Below, piece by piece: positions 24,991 to 32,688 of a DNA stretch of 64,000 nucleotides (position 1 is the first letter of the stretch; every line of letters begins with the position of its first letter). A model generated the notes under the pieces. The model searched no databases, had not been told where the DNA came from, and saw only the letters and a program-made list of their open reading frames with translations. The position numbers and the translations under genes are program-made. This DNA comes from Scatosoma sp045650185. Lineage in GTDB: Bacteria > Bacillota > Clostridia > Christensenellales > Borkfalkiaceae. Location: NCBI GenBank assembly GCA_045650185.1, contig JAZRQY010000005.1, positions 62,001 to 126,000 on the forward strand, in the 5' to 3' direction.

Positions 24991-26499
24991 TTATCGGTGA
25001 TAGCGTTCGCAAAGCTCTTTCAACCAAGCCGCCTTGCGACGACGAAAGTCCTTTTCGGTATAGCGATACGTCCAGTTTTCCCCTACCGTAGACGGCGCGT
25101 TAATGCGCGCCTCTGCCCCCAGCGACAAAACGTCGTGCATGGGAACAATAACGGTGTTTGCAGGGGTGGAAAAGAGCAGCTCGATAACGCTTTGACATTC
25201 GTCATCCACACTCTCCACAATATACGGAACGTCGGCGAGCAGGCATTGTTTTTCAAGAGCGTCTTCAAAGACTTTGCGCCCCTCTCCCTCTTTTGAGAGG
25301 ATAAAGTCGGCAAGCGGCTCATTGTCGTGCGTGCCCGTATACACCACGGAATTTTCCTTGTATTGCGAGGGCAAGTGTTCGTTTTTCTCGTTGCCGTCAA
25401 AGGCAAACATGAAAACCTTCATCCCCGGGAAACCCGTCTTTTCCAACATCTCGCGAACGCCGTCGTCGATGGTACCCAAGTCCTCTGCGACGATATTCTT
25501 GCGTTTCATCCCAACGAACAAGCGGTGGGACGGGCCTTGCAGCCACTCCCCTTCCCTCGCCGTTTCCGCCGCCGCAGGGATTGCAAAAAAGCGGTCAAAG
25601 CCCCTGAAATGGTCGATACGCACAACGTCAAACAAGCGCAGAGCGTAGTCAATACGCTCCTTCCACCAACGATAGTCCGTTGTTTTTAGCTTTTTCCAGT
25701 CGTACACGGGGTTTCCCCAAAGCTGACCGTCCTCAGAGAATGCATCGGGGGGAACACCAGCCTTCAAAGAAGGCTCTCCGTCCTCGCCAAGCAAAAAGAG
25801 ATCCCATCTATATTTCCACGTTTCCAAGCTATCGTACGCAACGTAAATAGGCATATCGCCCATAATCGAAATGCCACGTTCGTTTGCATACGCCTTCAAC
25901 CGCGACCATTGTTCTAAGAACAAAAATTGCGTAAACTGCCAAAACGCCACTTCCTCGGCGTGCGCCTCAGCAAACGCGCGGACTGCCTCTTCGTCGCAAC
26001 TTTTGTACGGCTCGTCCCAGTCCGACCAAGCGCGGTCGCCAAAATGCTTTTTCAGCGTTTTAAACACCGCATAGTCGTAATATTTTCCCTCTTTGAGAAA
26101 AGCAAGCCACCCCTCGTCTTGGCGATTAAAACGGGCAAACGCCTTTTTGAGAAGGTCTGCCTTTTGGAAATACTGTCTGCCGTAATCGACTCTGCGTTCG
26201 TCCTCGCACCAAACGAGGGAATCCACCTCCGACCTTTCCAACAAGCCTGCCTCAATCAAGAGGTCGAAGTCAATAAAGTACTCGTTCAAGGCATCCGAGG
26301 CATAGGACTGATAGGGGCTATCGCCATAGGACGTAGGCAACAGCGGCAATACCTGCCACACTTGCATCCCGGCTGATTGCAACCAGTCGACAAAGTCGTA
26401 TGCGCCCTGCCCCAGCGTACCGATACCGTGCCGCCCCGGAAGGGAGAAAATCGGCATCAATACCCCTGCTTTTCGTTGTTGTTTAAACTGCTTTTTCAT
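24991..26499 (-). CDS. malQ: 4-alpha-glucanotransferase (GH77)
   Basis: Amylomaltase that transfers glucan segments in maltodextrin or glycogen metabolism, 502 residues, the usual bacterial length. N-terminal RKAGVLMPIFSLPGRHGIGTLG, nucleophile region VVRIDHFRGFDRF, general acid/base region VAEDLGTIDDGV and GTHDNEPL are intact. It overlaps the upstream membrane-protease gene by 17 nt and lacks a strong ribosome site, suggesting coupling. It ends the yabP-yabQ-divIC-ppx-M50 operon, an unusual place for a glucan enzyme. Confidence 0.96.
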   Translation of the reverse strand: MKKQFKQQRKAGVLMPIFSLPGRHGIGTLGQGAYDFVDWLQSAGMQVWQVLPLLPTSYGDSPYQSYASDALNEYFIDFDLLIEAGLLERSEVDSLVWCEDERRVDYGRQYFQKADLLKKAFARFNRQDEGWLAFLKEGKYYDYAVFKTLKKHFGDRAWSDWDEPYKSCDEEAVRAFAEAHAEEVAFWQFTQFLFLEQWSRLKAYANERGISIMGDMPIYVAYDSLETWKYRWDLFLLGEDGEPSLKAGVPPDAFSEDGQLWGNPVYDWKKLKTTDYRWWKERIDYALRLFDVVRIDHFRGFDRFFAIPAAAETAREGEWLQGPSHRLFVGMKRKNIVAEDLGTIDDGVREMLEKTGFPGMKVFMFAFDGNEKNEHLPSQYKENSVVYTGTHDNEPLADFILSKEGEGRKVFEDALEKQCLLADVPYIVESVDDECQSVIELLFSTPANTVIVPMHDVLSLGAEARINAPSTVGENWTYRYTEKDFRRRKAAWLKELCERYHR

Positions 26500-27562
26500 C
26501 TTCTTTGGTTATCCTAGAGAGCAATAACTCCTCGTGACGACGAAGGCCAAGGATACTCTCCTTTTCTAAAAGAGCTCTTGCCTGCGCTATCAATGCTTGA
26601 GCGCGCTCTATTTCGCCACACTTTTGCATATACAACGCCAAGGTGCGTTTCACCGCAACGTCGTCGCTTTTCCAATATTCTTCGCTGTTTTTAGCCGCAG
26701 TCTTCAATACCTCGTCGTTGCCGCCTACAAGGCAGAGATACGCCAAGTTTCTTTCTAAAGAAAGAATTTCCCCTTCCAAGAGGTATTCCCCTGCAGAGCG
26801 AATGCGCTTTAAGCAATCAAACGCCTTTTCGTATTCCTCTTTTTCCACATAATAGGAGTATCTTGCATCCAAAATCGCCACATACAATGGCTCATCTTCC
26901 GCAAGCTGAGGGGCGGAAAAATACCAGCTCTCCTCGATTTCCGAAAAGCTCTTACCTACCTGCAATTCCCCGTGAATGCGCATCACGTTCAGCATCGTTT
27001 GTTCGGTTGCCTCGCCCTTTACGATACCTCTTGCCACCAAGGCGTCCGTCTTGCCCGACGGATATTCCACGGGCAGAAGATTTAACAGGAAATGGTACGC
27101 CGCGTACGGCAACATCGCGACCGCAATATACGCCGTCGCACCCAAACACCAGCAGACCATGCACGCCGTTAGAAGAACGAGCAAAAACGCGCCCTCAACG
27201 GCAAGCCCACCGATTGCATACGCATATGCGCGACTTTGCATATCTTCGCTACCCATCGGCAATACCTGCGTTTCATCGGGCAAAAAGGGGTTTGCAAACC
27301 CGAAACGACGCTTGCCATCCTTACGAGCATAGCGGAAGCAAAAGAACTTGCAATAGACCGTCTGCAGGGAATTTGCGGTGGCAAAAATCACGTGCCCCAG
27401 CTCGTGAAAAGCCGGCGCAAGGAGAAACGCCACAGCCGCCCCAACGACGGATTGTATGAGGTAGTTAACGTCAGACCAAGCAAACGCCGCCACCACGCCC
27501 AGCCCTGCGAGCATACAAACGAGCAGCAGCCAAGCAACTATTTTCGCAAAAATACCTTTCAT
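26483..27562 (-). CDS. M50-like membrane zinc metallopeptidase with helical C-terminal domain
   Basis: Polytopic membrane protein, 359 residues. A zinc-protease motif HELGH (53-57) lies in the second membrane helix, and NLLPVEYPSGKTDA (from 161) matches the second site-2-protease motif. Four or so membrane segments occupy residues 8-165. The last about 170 residues are soluble and helical with repeated KA-rich helices, TPR-like. SpoIVFB-type M50 proteases act in spore development, and this gene lies in the yabP-yabQ operon, but the protein is not an obvious SpoIVFB. The ATG lacks a good ribosome site and follows the ppx stop by 5 nt. Confidence 0.72.
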   Translation of the reverse strand: MKGIFAKIVAWLLLVCMLAGLGVVAAFAWSDVNYLIQSVVGAAVAFLLAPAFHELGHVIFATANSLQTVYCKFFCFRYARKDGKRRFGFANPFLPDETQVLPMGSEDMQSRAYAYAIGGLAVEGAFLLVLLTACMVCWCLGATAYIAVAMLPYAAYHFLLNLLPVEYPSGKTDALVARGIVKGEATEQTMLNVMRIHGELQVGKSFSEIEESWYFSAPQLAEDEPLYVAILDARYSYYVEKEEYEKAFDCLKRIRSAGEYLLEGEILSLERNLAYLCLVGGNDEVLKTAAKNSEEYWKSDDVAVKRTLALYMQKCGEIERAQALIAQARALLEKESILGLRRHEELLLSRITKEDEKAV

Positions 27563-27567
27563 CTTGA

Positions 27568-28428
27568 TTATAATAAGCCCTTTTTAATGGCAAATCCCTC
27601 CAAGTTATCCGCATCGCTGACGATGACTTCTTTAAGCCCTAAGCCTTCCAGCAAAGTCTTCAGCCACACCGCTCCGCCAAGCAATACTTCCGCGCGCTTT
27701 TGCGGCACGCAGGTTTCCACCGCCACCCGTTCGGGGGACGTGCTAGCCAAATATTCCGTCGCCTCAATCAGCGCGTCCATCGTCAAGGCATAGCCCGTGA
27801 CCGCCGCGGAATCGTATTCCTTCAGACGAAGAGCGATAGAGGCAAGCGACGTTGCCGTACCGCCAATGGCGTGCAGGGCCGTGCAAGGCACGCCCGAAAA
27901 GGCGTTTACAGCAGAGCCACAATATTCCTCCACACGCTCGATTTCCCTACCGCAGAGATCGTGCAGACGAACTACGCCCACGTCAACGCTCTTTTTATAT
28001 AAAATTTCACCCGATTTTTGCACGATGATTTCCGTGCTTGCGCCACCGATGTCGATGATGCCGCCGTCCGCGCCTCTCAGCGCGCCCAAAACGCCGATTT
28101 CTGCCTCTTCTTCACCCGAAATCACCTCGACCTCTAACCCGCAAAGGGAACGAACCGCCGACAGAAATGCTTGTCCGTTCTTGGCAGAGCGCACCGCCGC
28201 CGTCGCAAAGGCAAGGACGATTTCCGCGCCGTCCGACTTCGCGCGGGCGTAGAAGTCCGCCACCGCAACTGCCGAACGCTCGATTGCCGCAGGCTGTAAT
28301 TCGCCTGAGAGCGCAAGCCCCTCACCAAGACGGGTATTCTCCAAGGTCTTATATAAAATTTTTCCGTCCGCCACAAACATGAGGCGGACGGAATTCGAGC
28401 CGACGTCAATTACGGCAATTTTCTTCAT
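27568..28428 (-). CDS. Ppx/GppA family phosphatase (exopolyphosphatase-like)
   Basis: Actin-fold phosphatase, 286 residues, acting on polyphosphate or pppGpp. The N-terminus MKKIAVIDVGSNSVRLMF and GIIDIGGASTEII are the two phosphate-binding loops, and GGTATSLASIAL is the adenosine-type loop. It is the short, one-module form of about 300 residues without the C-terminal HD domain of E. coli Ppx. The ATG at 28428 has AGGGA upstream. It is co-transcribed with divIC and yabPQ. Confidence 0.9.
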   Translation of the reverse strand: MKKIAVIDVGSNSVRLMFVADGKILYKTLENTRLGEGLALSGELQPAAIERSAVAVADFYARAKSDGAEIVLAFATAAVRSAKNGQAFLSAVRSLCGLEVEVISGEEEAEIGVLGALRGADGGIIDIGGASTEIIVQKSGEILYKKSVDVGVVRLHDLCGREIERVEEYCGSAVNAFSGVPCTALHAIGGTATSLASIALRLKEYDSAAVTGYALTMDALIEATEYLASTSPERVAVETCVPQKRAEVLLGGAVWLKTLLEGLGLKEVIVSDADNLEGFAIKKGLL

Positions 28429-28446
28429 AATAATTTCCCTTTTCAA

Positions 28447-28707
28447 TTATTCTTCATCTACGATGATGCCATATTTTAAGGCGAGGTCGTATTTCCAGAA
28501 GGGGTCGCCTAAGTCTTCCAAGTCCTCCTGCAGCTGTTCTTGCTTTTCAGCAAGCGCCGCCGCCTCTGCCTTGGCATCCCTATAACGGCGATCCAAGACC
28601 CCGAAGGTTATCCACTGGTAAATCAAAACGCTAAAGAGAACGACCAAAAGCAGGGTTGCCGCTACGACAATCCCCGTTACCATTCTCGACATTTTTTCTT
28701 GCGTCAT
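28447..28707 (-). CDS. Septum formation initiator (DivIC/FtsB-like)
   Basis: Small bitopic division protein, 86 residues: cytoplasmic tail, one membrane helix (about 10-32), then a coiled coil (YRDAKAEAAALAEKQEQLQE) and an acidic end. It resembles DivIC/FtsB, the partner of FtsL at the septum, and its place right after yabQ is the same as divIC in Bacillus. GAGGAG precedes the ATG, which overlaps the yabQ stop as ATGA. Confidence 0.85.
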   Translation of the reverse strand: MTQEKMSRMVTGIVVAATLLLVVLFSVLIYQWITFGVLDRRYRDAKAEAAALAEKQEQLQEDLEDLGDPFWKYDLALKYGIIVDEE

Positions 28708-29081
28708 ATACGTTTCTCCTCTTTCTTGCGAAAGTTTTTCCTTTTTTTAAGGCAGTTTACCAGTTTTCTAATGCTATTATAGCATATCTTTTTGAAAAAT
28801 GCAACTGCTTTGTGTAAAGTTTTTAAGTATAATAAGAGCCCTAAGGCAAATCCTAAGTAATAATATTCCCGAAAAGACGGCAATCCCAGCCGACTCGCCA
28901 CGAAAATACACAACAGCGCAAACACCACGAAAAAGACGACGTCTGCAATAAAGCGGAAGGCAACGCGACATTTTTTCGGTTTTGGCAACGCTATCACAGA
29001 TACTGCCTCATACACAAATCCACCTGCAAGCCCCAGCGAAACGCAGAGAAAAAAGATGGGAAGTTGACCTGCGCCGTCCAT
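28704..29081 (-). CDS. yabQ: Spore cortex biosynthesis protein YabQ
   Basis: Membrane protein of 125 residues with about four hydrophobic segments, starting in FFLCVSLGLAGGFVYEAVSV, as YabQ does. In Bacillus YabQ is made in the mother cell and needed for cortex formation. The yabP-yabQ-divIC order here is the Bacillus order, which supports the call more than the weakly conserved sequence. Its start overlaps the yabP stop (TGATG). Confidence 0.85.
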   Translation of the reverse strand: MDGAGQLPIFFLCVSLGLAGGFVYEAVSVIALPKPKKCRVAFRFIADVVFFVVFALLCIFVASRLGLPSFREYYYLGFALGLLLYLKTLHKAVAFFKKICYNSIRKLVNCLKKRKNFRKKEEKRI

Positions 29082-29332
29082 CAGCGAAACAGCCTTGCCG
29101 CAAAGCTTTTGCCACCGTAGGAGGCCCCTACGATATTGCCGACAGCGGTAAATACACCACTATCCTTGGAAAAGCCGCTGATTTTTAAGCCGTTACCTGC
29201 GACGTACAGCTTGCCGCCACCACGGAGTCCAAGCGTGATTTTCGTTTCCGAAAATGAGAGCACGCTCTCTACGCCCGTAATCGAAACGTCCTTCTTTTGT
29301 GTGATCGTAATTTGATGAACTTCGTTTTGCAT
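29081..29332 (-). CDS. yabP: Sporulation protein YabP
   Basis: Small beta-rich protein, 83 residues, of the YabP/YqfC family; needed for sporulation in Bacillus. Diagnostic stretches are RKDVSITGVESVLSF-like (here KKDVSITGVESVLSF) and LYVAGNGLKISGFSKDSG followed by VGNIVGASYGG. The start codon has no ribosome site; a SigE-like promoter lies directly upstream (29338-29366). It opens a tight minus-strand operon that runs to malQ. Confidence 0.93.
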   Translation of the reverse strand: MQNEVHQITITQKKDVSITGVESVLSFSETKITLGLRGGGKLYVAGNGLKISGFSKDSGVFTAVGNIVGASYGGKSFAARLFR

Positions 29333-29337
29333 ACTCT

Positions 29338-29366
29338 ATCGTATGCGAATGACGGATTGATTATTC
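29338..29366 (-). promoter_or_regulatory. Candidate SigE-type (mother-cell) promoter of yabP
   Basis: On the minus strand GAATAAT (29360-29366), 14 bp, CATACGAT (29338-29345), close to the SigE pattern ATATT-N14-CATACAAT. yabP and yabQ are SigE-dependent in Bacillus. The -35 overlaps the stop codon of the upstream tRNA-thiolase gene. Confidence 0.5.
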
Positions 29367-30218
29367 GCCTTTTTCCTCGGTAGAGCGAGGCGCAACGATA
29401 CCGTGCCGAGCCCCACCTTGCTTATATTCCACCAAGGTATCCAGTTGCACGTTGTGTATGCTTTGGAAGATGTTGCTCTCCACGTTCGGGTTTTCCTTTT
29501 TGAGGTCTGCAATCAGTTCCTTGACGCGCTTTCTTGCGGAGAAATTCGGGGCGGCTTGTTGTTCAACGCTCTCCGTGAACTTGCACGCGCAGGCGATGAA
29601 CCGCAATCCGTTGTATTCTTTCCAACGCAGAATATCCTGCTCTAACACGCAATACAAGGGGCGAATCAGCTCCATTCCCTCAAAGTTCGTGCTTTTCAGC
29701 TTTGGCAACATCCCCTGTATTTGACCGCCGTACAACATCCCCATGAGCGTCGTTTCGATGACGTCGCTCTTGTGATGCCCCAAAGCAATTTTGTTGCAAC
29801 CGAGCTCCTTCGCCTTGGCGTAGAGGTGTCCTCGGCGCATCCGAGCGCAAAGGTAGCAAGGCGAATCCCCTGCCGCCGTTTCTGCCGCGGCGAAAACGTC
29901 GCTGTCGAAAACGGTGATGGGAATCTGCAAAAGCCGTGCGTTCTCCTCAATCTGACGACGATTTTCAGGGGCGTAGCCGGGGTCCATAACGAGGTACACC
30001 AGCTCAAACGGAACGTCGCTATGGCGAGAAAGCTGTTGCATGAGTTTAGCAAGCAACATACTGTCCTTACCGCCCGAAATGCAGACAGCGATTTTATCCC
30101 CTGCCTCAATGAGATTGTATTTTTTTACAGCCAATACGAACGGCGACCAAATCGTCTTGCGATAGGTCGTGATAATCGAACGTTCGACTTCTTGATGTTT
30201 TTCCAGCTGTTTTGCCAT
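29361..30218 (-). CDS. TtcA-like tRNA thiolation protein (PP-loop ATPase)
   Basis: ATP-PPase of 285 residues. The PP-loop is SGGKDSMLL (about 49-57), the family CxxC is PCYLCARMRRG and the following segment GCNKIALGHHKSDVIETTLM fits TtcA, which 2-thiolates C32 of tRNA using an Fe-S cluster. Clostridia carry several TtcA/TilS relatives, so the exact target base is inferred. A TTGACG-17-TATACT promoter precedes it; GCAGGTGG lies before the ATG. Confidence 0.85.
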   Translation of the reverse strand: MAKQLEKHQEVERSIITTYRKTIWSPFVLAVKKYNLIEAGDKIAVCISGGKDSMLLAKLMQQLSRHSDVPFELVYLVMDPGYAPENRRQIEENARLLQIPITVFDSDVFAAAETAAGDSPCYLCARMRRGHLYAKAKELGCNKIALGHHKSDVIETTLMGMLYGGQIQGMLPKLKSTNFEGMELIRPLYCVLEQDILRWKEYNGLRFIACACKFTESVEQQAAPNFSARKRVKELIADLKKENPNVESNIFQSIHNVQLDTLVEYKQGGARHGIVAPRSTEEKGE

Positions 30219-30248
30219 GAGCCACCTGCTTTTATTCTATCGCCTAAT

Positions 30249-30277
30249 AGTATAGCAGATTTTGCCCGCCCCGTCAA
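30249..30277 (-). promoter_or_regulatory. Promoter of the TtcA-like gene
   Basis: On the minus strand TTGACG, 17 bp, TATACT, about 30 nt before the start. Confidence 0.78.
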
Positions 30278-30281
30278 CTAA

Positions 30282-31541
30282 TTATCGGACGATAAGCAAG
30301 CGTTTCTTCGCACGCGTGATTGCCGTGTACAACCAGCGAAACCGATCTTCACCAAACAGCCAACTCTCGTCAAACACCACCACGGAATCGAATTCCGAGC
30401 CCTGCGCCTTATGACAGGTAATTGCATAAGCAAACTCGAAACGATTGATCGTTTCCTCTTGAATGACCTTCAATTTTCTAAGTAAAGTGCGGTTGTATTC
30501 GTGGACGATCGTCCCATCCGCAAGCGTTGCCGCTCGATCTCCGTACATATGCGCATATTCCCCCGTCAGGAAAACACCGCCGTCGGCAATCACCTCGATT
30601 TCCTCCCCAATAGTATCCGCCTGAAAGGCGATGGAAAGCAGATAATCGCACCCCTCTTGCACGGCGTGCACACGACCGATGATGCCGTTGACGAGGTGAA
30701 AACGCTCCTCGCTGTCCAAGGGCTGTTCCCAGTTGTTCAGCGTGCAAATCAGCTTTTCATCCACCTGCGGATACAATACGTCCTCGGCAATCCCTAAGTA
30801 CCCTCGATATTCCGCATTGAGGGCGTTTCTCGTCTTGTTCCTGCCACAGATAATCTGGTCGGCGCGGAGCATACACCGCTTTCGTTCCAACCCCTGAAAC
30901 CGTCCGCGAGGTATCACGCTGACGTTTTCGCCGTAATGCCCGTAAGGGATATTCTTCCCCTGCCGAGCCATCGTCGCCACCTGAATAATCGGGTCGCCCG
31001 CCGCCTGCCGCACGATCTCCGTCAAGACGAAGTTCGGGTTTTCCATCAGCCGACAATCGCCGTTGACGGGAGGCAACTGCGCGTGGTCGCCACAGAACAG
31101 GCACTTGACGCCAAAGCTGAGCAAATCACGCAACATCTCTTCCCCTACCATCGACGCCTCGTCAATGATGATTAGACGGATTTTCTCGTCAATGCTTTCA
31201 CGCTTGGAAAAGGAGAGCCTGCGTTCGGTGGTAATCACTTCGCCGTCCTCGTTGACGTCAAATTCGTCCTCGTTGCGGATATAGATTAAGCCGTGCACCG
31301 TACCAGCCACCGTACCACCCTGCGCCAAGACGGTGGCCGCCTTCCCCGTAGGGGATACGAACGCCGCCTCTACGCCTGCCTCTAATCCGAGCACCTCTTT
31401 GACCACGTGGTTGATGAGGAAGGTTTTGCCCGTACCTGCGTACCCTGCCAAAACAAAGTACAAATCCTCGGTATGCAAAAACCATTCGGCGATTAAATTT
31501 TCCGCGCGCTGTTGGTCGGCGGTCAGCTGTACATTTTTCAT
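30282..31541 (-). CDS. RecD-like ATP-dependent DNA helicase (AAA_30/UvrD C-terminal fold)
   Basis: Superfamily 1 helicase, 419 residues from the ATG at 31541. Walker A GYAGTGKTFLI, Walker B IIIDEASMVG, motif III LFCGDHAQLPP and the C-terminal EFAYAITCHKAQGSEFDSVV and YTAITRAKKRLLI motifs are present. It is much shorter than RecD2 and lacks its N-terminal domain, so a small AAA_30 helicase fits better. No ribosome site is visible; the ATG is 9 nt from the -10 box, pointing to a near-leaderless mRNA. Confidence 0.9.
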   Translation of the reverse strand: MKNVQLTADQQRAENLIAEWFLHTEDLYFVLAGYAGTGKTFLINHVVKEVLGLEAGVEAAFVSPTGKAATVLAQGGTVAGTVHGLIYIRNEDEFDVNEDGEVITTERRLSFSKRESIDEKIRLIIIDEASMVGEEMLRDLLSFGVKCLFCGDHAQLPPVNGDCRLMENPNFVLTEIVRQAAGDPIIQVATMARQGKNIPYGHYGENVSVIPRGRFQGLERKRCMLRADQIICGRNKTRNALNAEYRGYLGIAEDVLYPQVDEKLICTLNNWEQPLDSEERFHLVNGIIGRVHAVQEGCDYLLSIAFQADTIGEEIEVIADGGVFLTGEYAHMYGDRAATLADGTIVHEYNRTLLRKLKVIQEETINRFEFAYAITCHKAQGSEFDSVVVFDESWLFGEDRFRWLYTAITRAKKRLLIVR

Positions 31542-31550
31542 CGTGCCACT

Positions 31551-31579
31551 ATTATAACACACACTTTTTGAAAAAGCAA
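31551..31579 (-). promoter_or_regulatory. Promoter of the helicase gene (near-leaderless)
   Basis: On the minus strand TTGCTT, 17 bp, TATAAT; the start codon lies 9 nt downstream of the -10 box. Confidence 0.75.
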
Positions 31580-31603
31580 GCATTTTACGAACATTTGTTT
31601 GTT

Positions 31604-32020
31604 TTATTTTTTACCCTGAGTAAACTCTACGAAGAAGGCTCTGCCGGAAAGGGTTTCCGCGAGGGTGATACTCCCCTTTTCGTACGACATACGCACTCTT
31701 TTTTCACCCTTGCCGTCGGGTACGGTTAGAAAGAACGCTTGCGATTTTTCATCGTATTCGTAAGGGAACTCCATCGTTTGCTCCACCCCGAACAGCGACC
31801 GCCAAACAAGGCTGAGCGTGCCGTCGCTACGCACTTCCAAACGGGCGTTTACCGTATCGGCGTAATCCTTACTGCCGATGCGCAGGGTTTCGCATTGATA
31901 ATAGCCGACGTAGGGAGTGGAAATTTCCTTCAGCGTTCCCAACCGCAAAACGCTGGGGACAGAGAAAATCGTGCACAAAGATACGAGCGCAGTCGCGCAA
32001 TACAGTCGAATTCTTTTCAT
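31604..32020 (-). CDS. Hypothetical secreted or anchored protein
   Basis: Unrecognised protein of 138 residues. A hydrophobic N-terminal segment (about 6-25) looks like a signal peptide or anchor without a lipobox. The remainder is predicted beta-rich, with alternating hydrophobic strands (LEVRSDGTLSLVWRSLFGV, AFFLTVPDGKGEKRVRMSY) in the manner of a small calycin- or lipocalin-like barrel; that is a guess. The ATG at 32020 follows the CmpB-like gene by 29 nt with only a weak GTGGGT site. Confidence 0.6.
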   Translation of the reverse strand: MKRIRLYCATALVSLCTIFSVPSVLRLGTLKEISTPYVGYYQCETLRIGSKDYADTVNARLEVRSDGTLSLVWRSLFGVEQTMEFPYEYDEKSQAFFLTVPDGKGEKRVRMSYEKGSITLAETLSGRAFFVEFTQGKK

Positions 32021-32049
32021 ACCCACAGTCTGCGCCGTTTTCTCGTTTC

Positions 32050-32649
32050 TTATAACCAAAGCAATAGAATAAAATCCGTAAGCATCGCTACCAAAAGCAA
32101 TACCGTCGATACGGCGAGCGTTTTCGTGGGCGCAGAATCGGCTAAGCGCATTATCCAAGTGTACGGATAGCGCATCCCTATCGTCAACAAAAAGCCCCAA
32201 CAGATGGACACCGCAGGACAGATAACCCCCTTAAAATTATACGGCTCGCTTGCGTACGACCATAGGTCGTAACCTAAACGTCGGAAGAGTAGACCGATGA
32301 AAAGTTCCGTCGCCGTCGCCAGCAACACGGACAGCAGGAAATACCCTGCGTACCGCACCGCCCTTGCAACCCCGTCCGTCCAACCGTACCGATGCGCAAG
32401 GCAAGCGATGCCTTTAACGAGATTCCCCTCTTTGGGCGTACCCAGCAACAAGCCTACGACGCACGCCACTCCACCGTAAATCGGACAAAACGGCAACCGC
32501 AAAAAGCCCCTATCCGAAAAGACACCGCGCGTCACCACCCCGAGCATCGTTTCGTACACCCAACCGCCGTAGGACACGGCAAGAAAGACAAACGACGTAG
32601 CAAGAATGCTACGCCGTATTTTGGTTGTCGTCTGTTTCTGCGTATTCAT
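32050..32649 (-). CDS. Putative ABC-transporter type IV (CmpB family) membrane protein
   Basis: Polytopic membrane protein, 199 residues, about five membrane segments. The motif GWVYETMLGVVTRGVFSDRG followed by PFCPIYGG is the signature of the PF06541 family, common in Clostridia and of unknown function. No ATPase gene is nearby, so transporter activity is not supported by context. It lies 39 nt downstream of the sugar-kinase-like gene and no promoter was seen between them. Confidence 0.78.
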   Translation of the reverse strand: MNTQKQTTTKIRRSILATSFVFLAVSYGGWVYETMLGVVTRGVFSDRGFLRLPFCPIYGGVACVVGLLLGTPKEGNLVKGIACLAHRYGWTDGVARAVRYAGYFLLSVLLATATELFIGLLFRRLGYDLWSYASEPYNFKGVICPAVSICWGFLLTIGMRYPYTWIMRLADSAPTKTLAVSTVLLLVAMLTDFILLLWL

Positions 32650-32688
32650 CTACCGCAGTATTTGTAAAATGGGTGTGTTTTATGCAGG

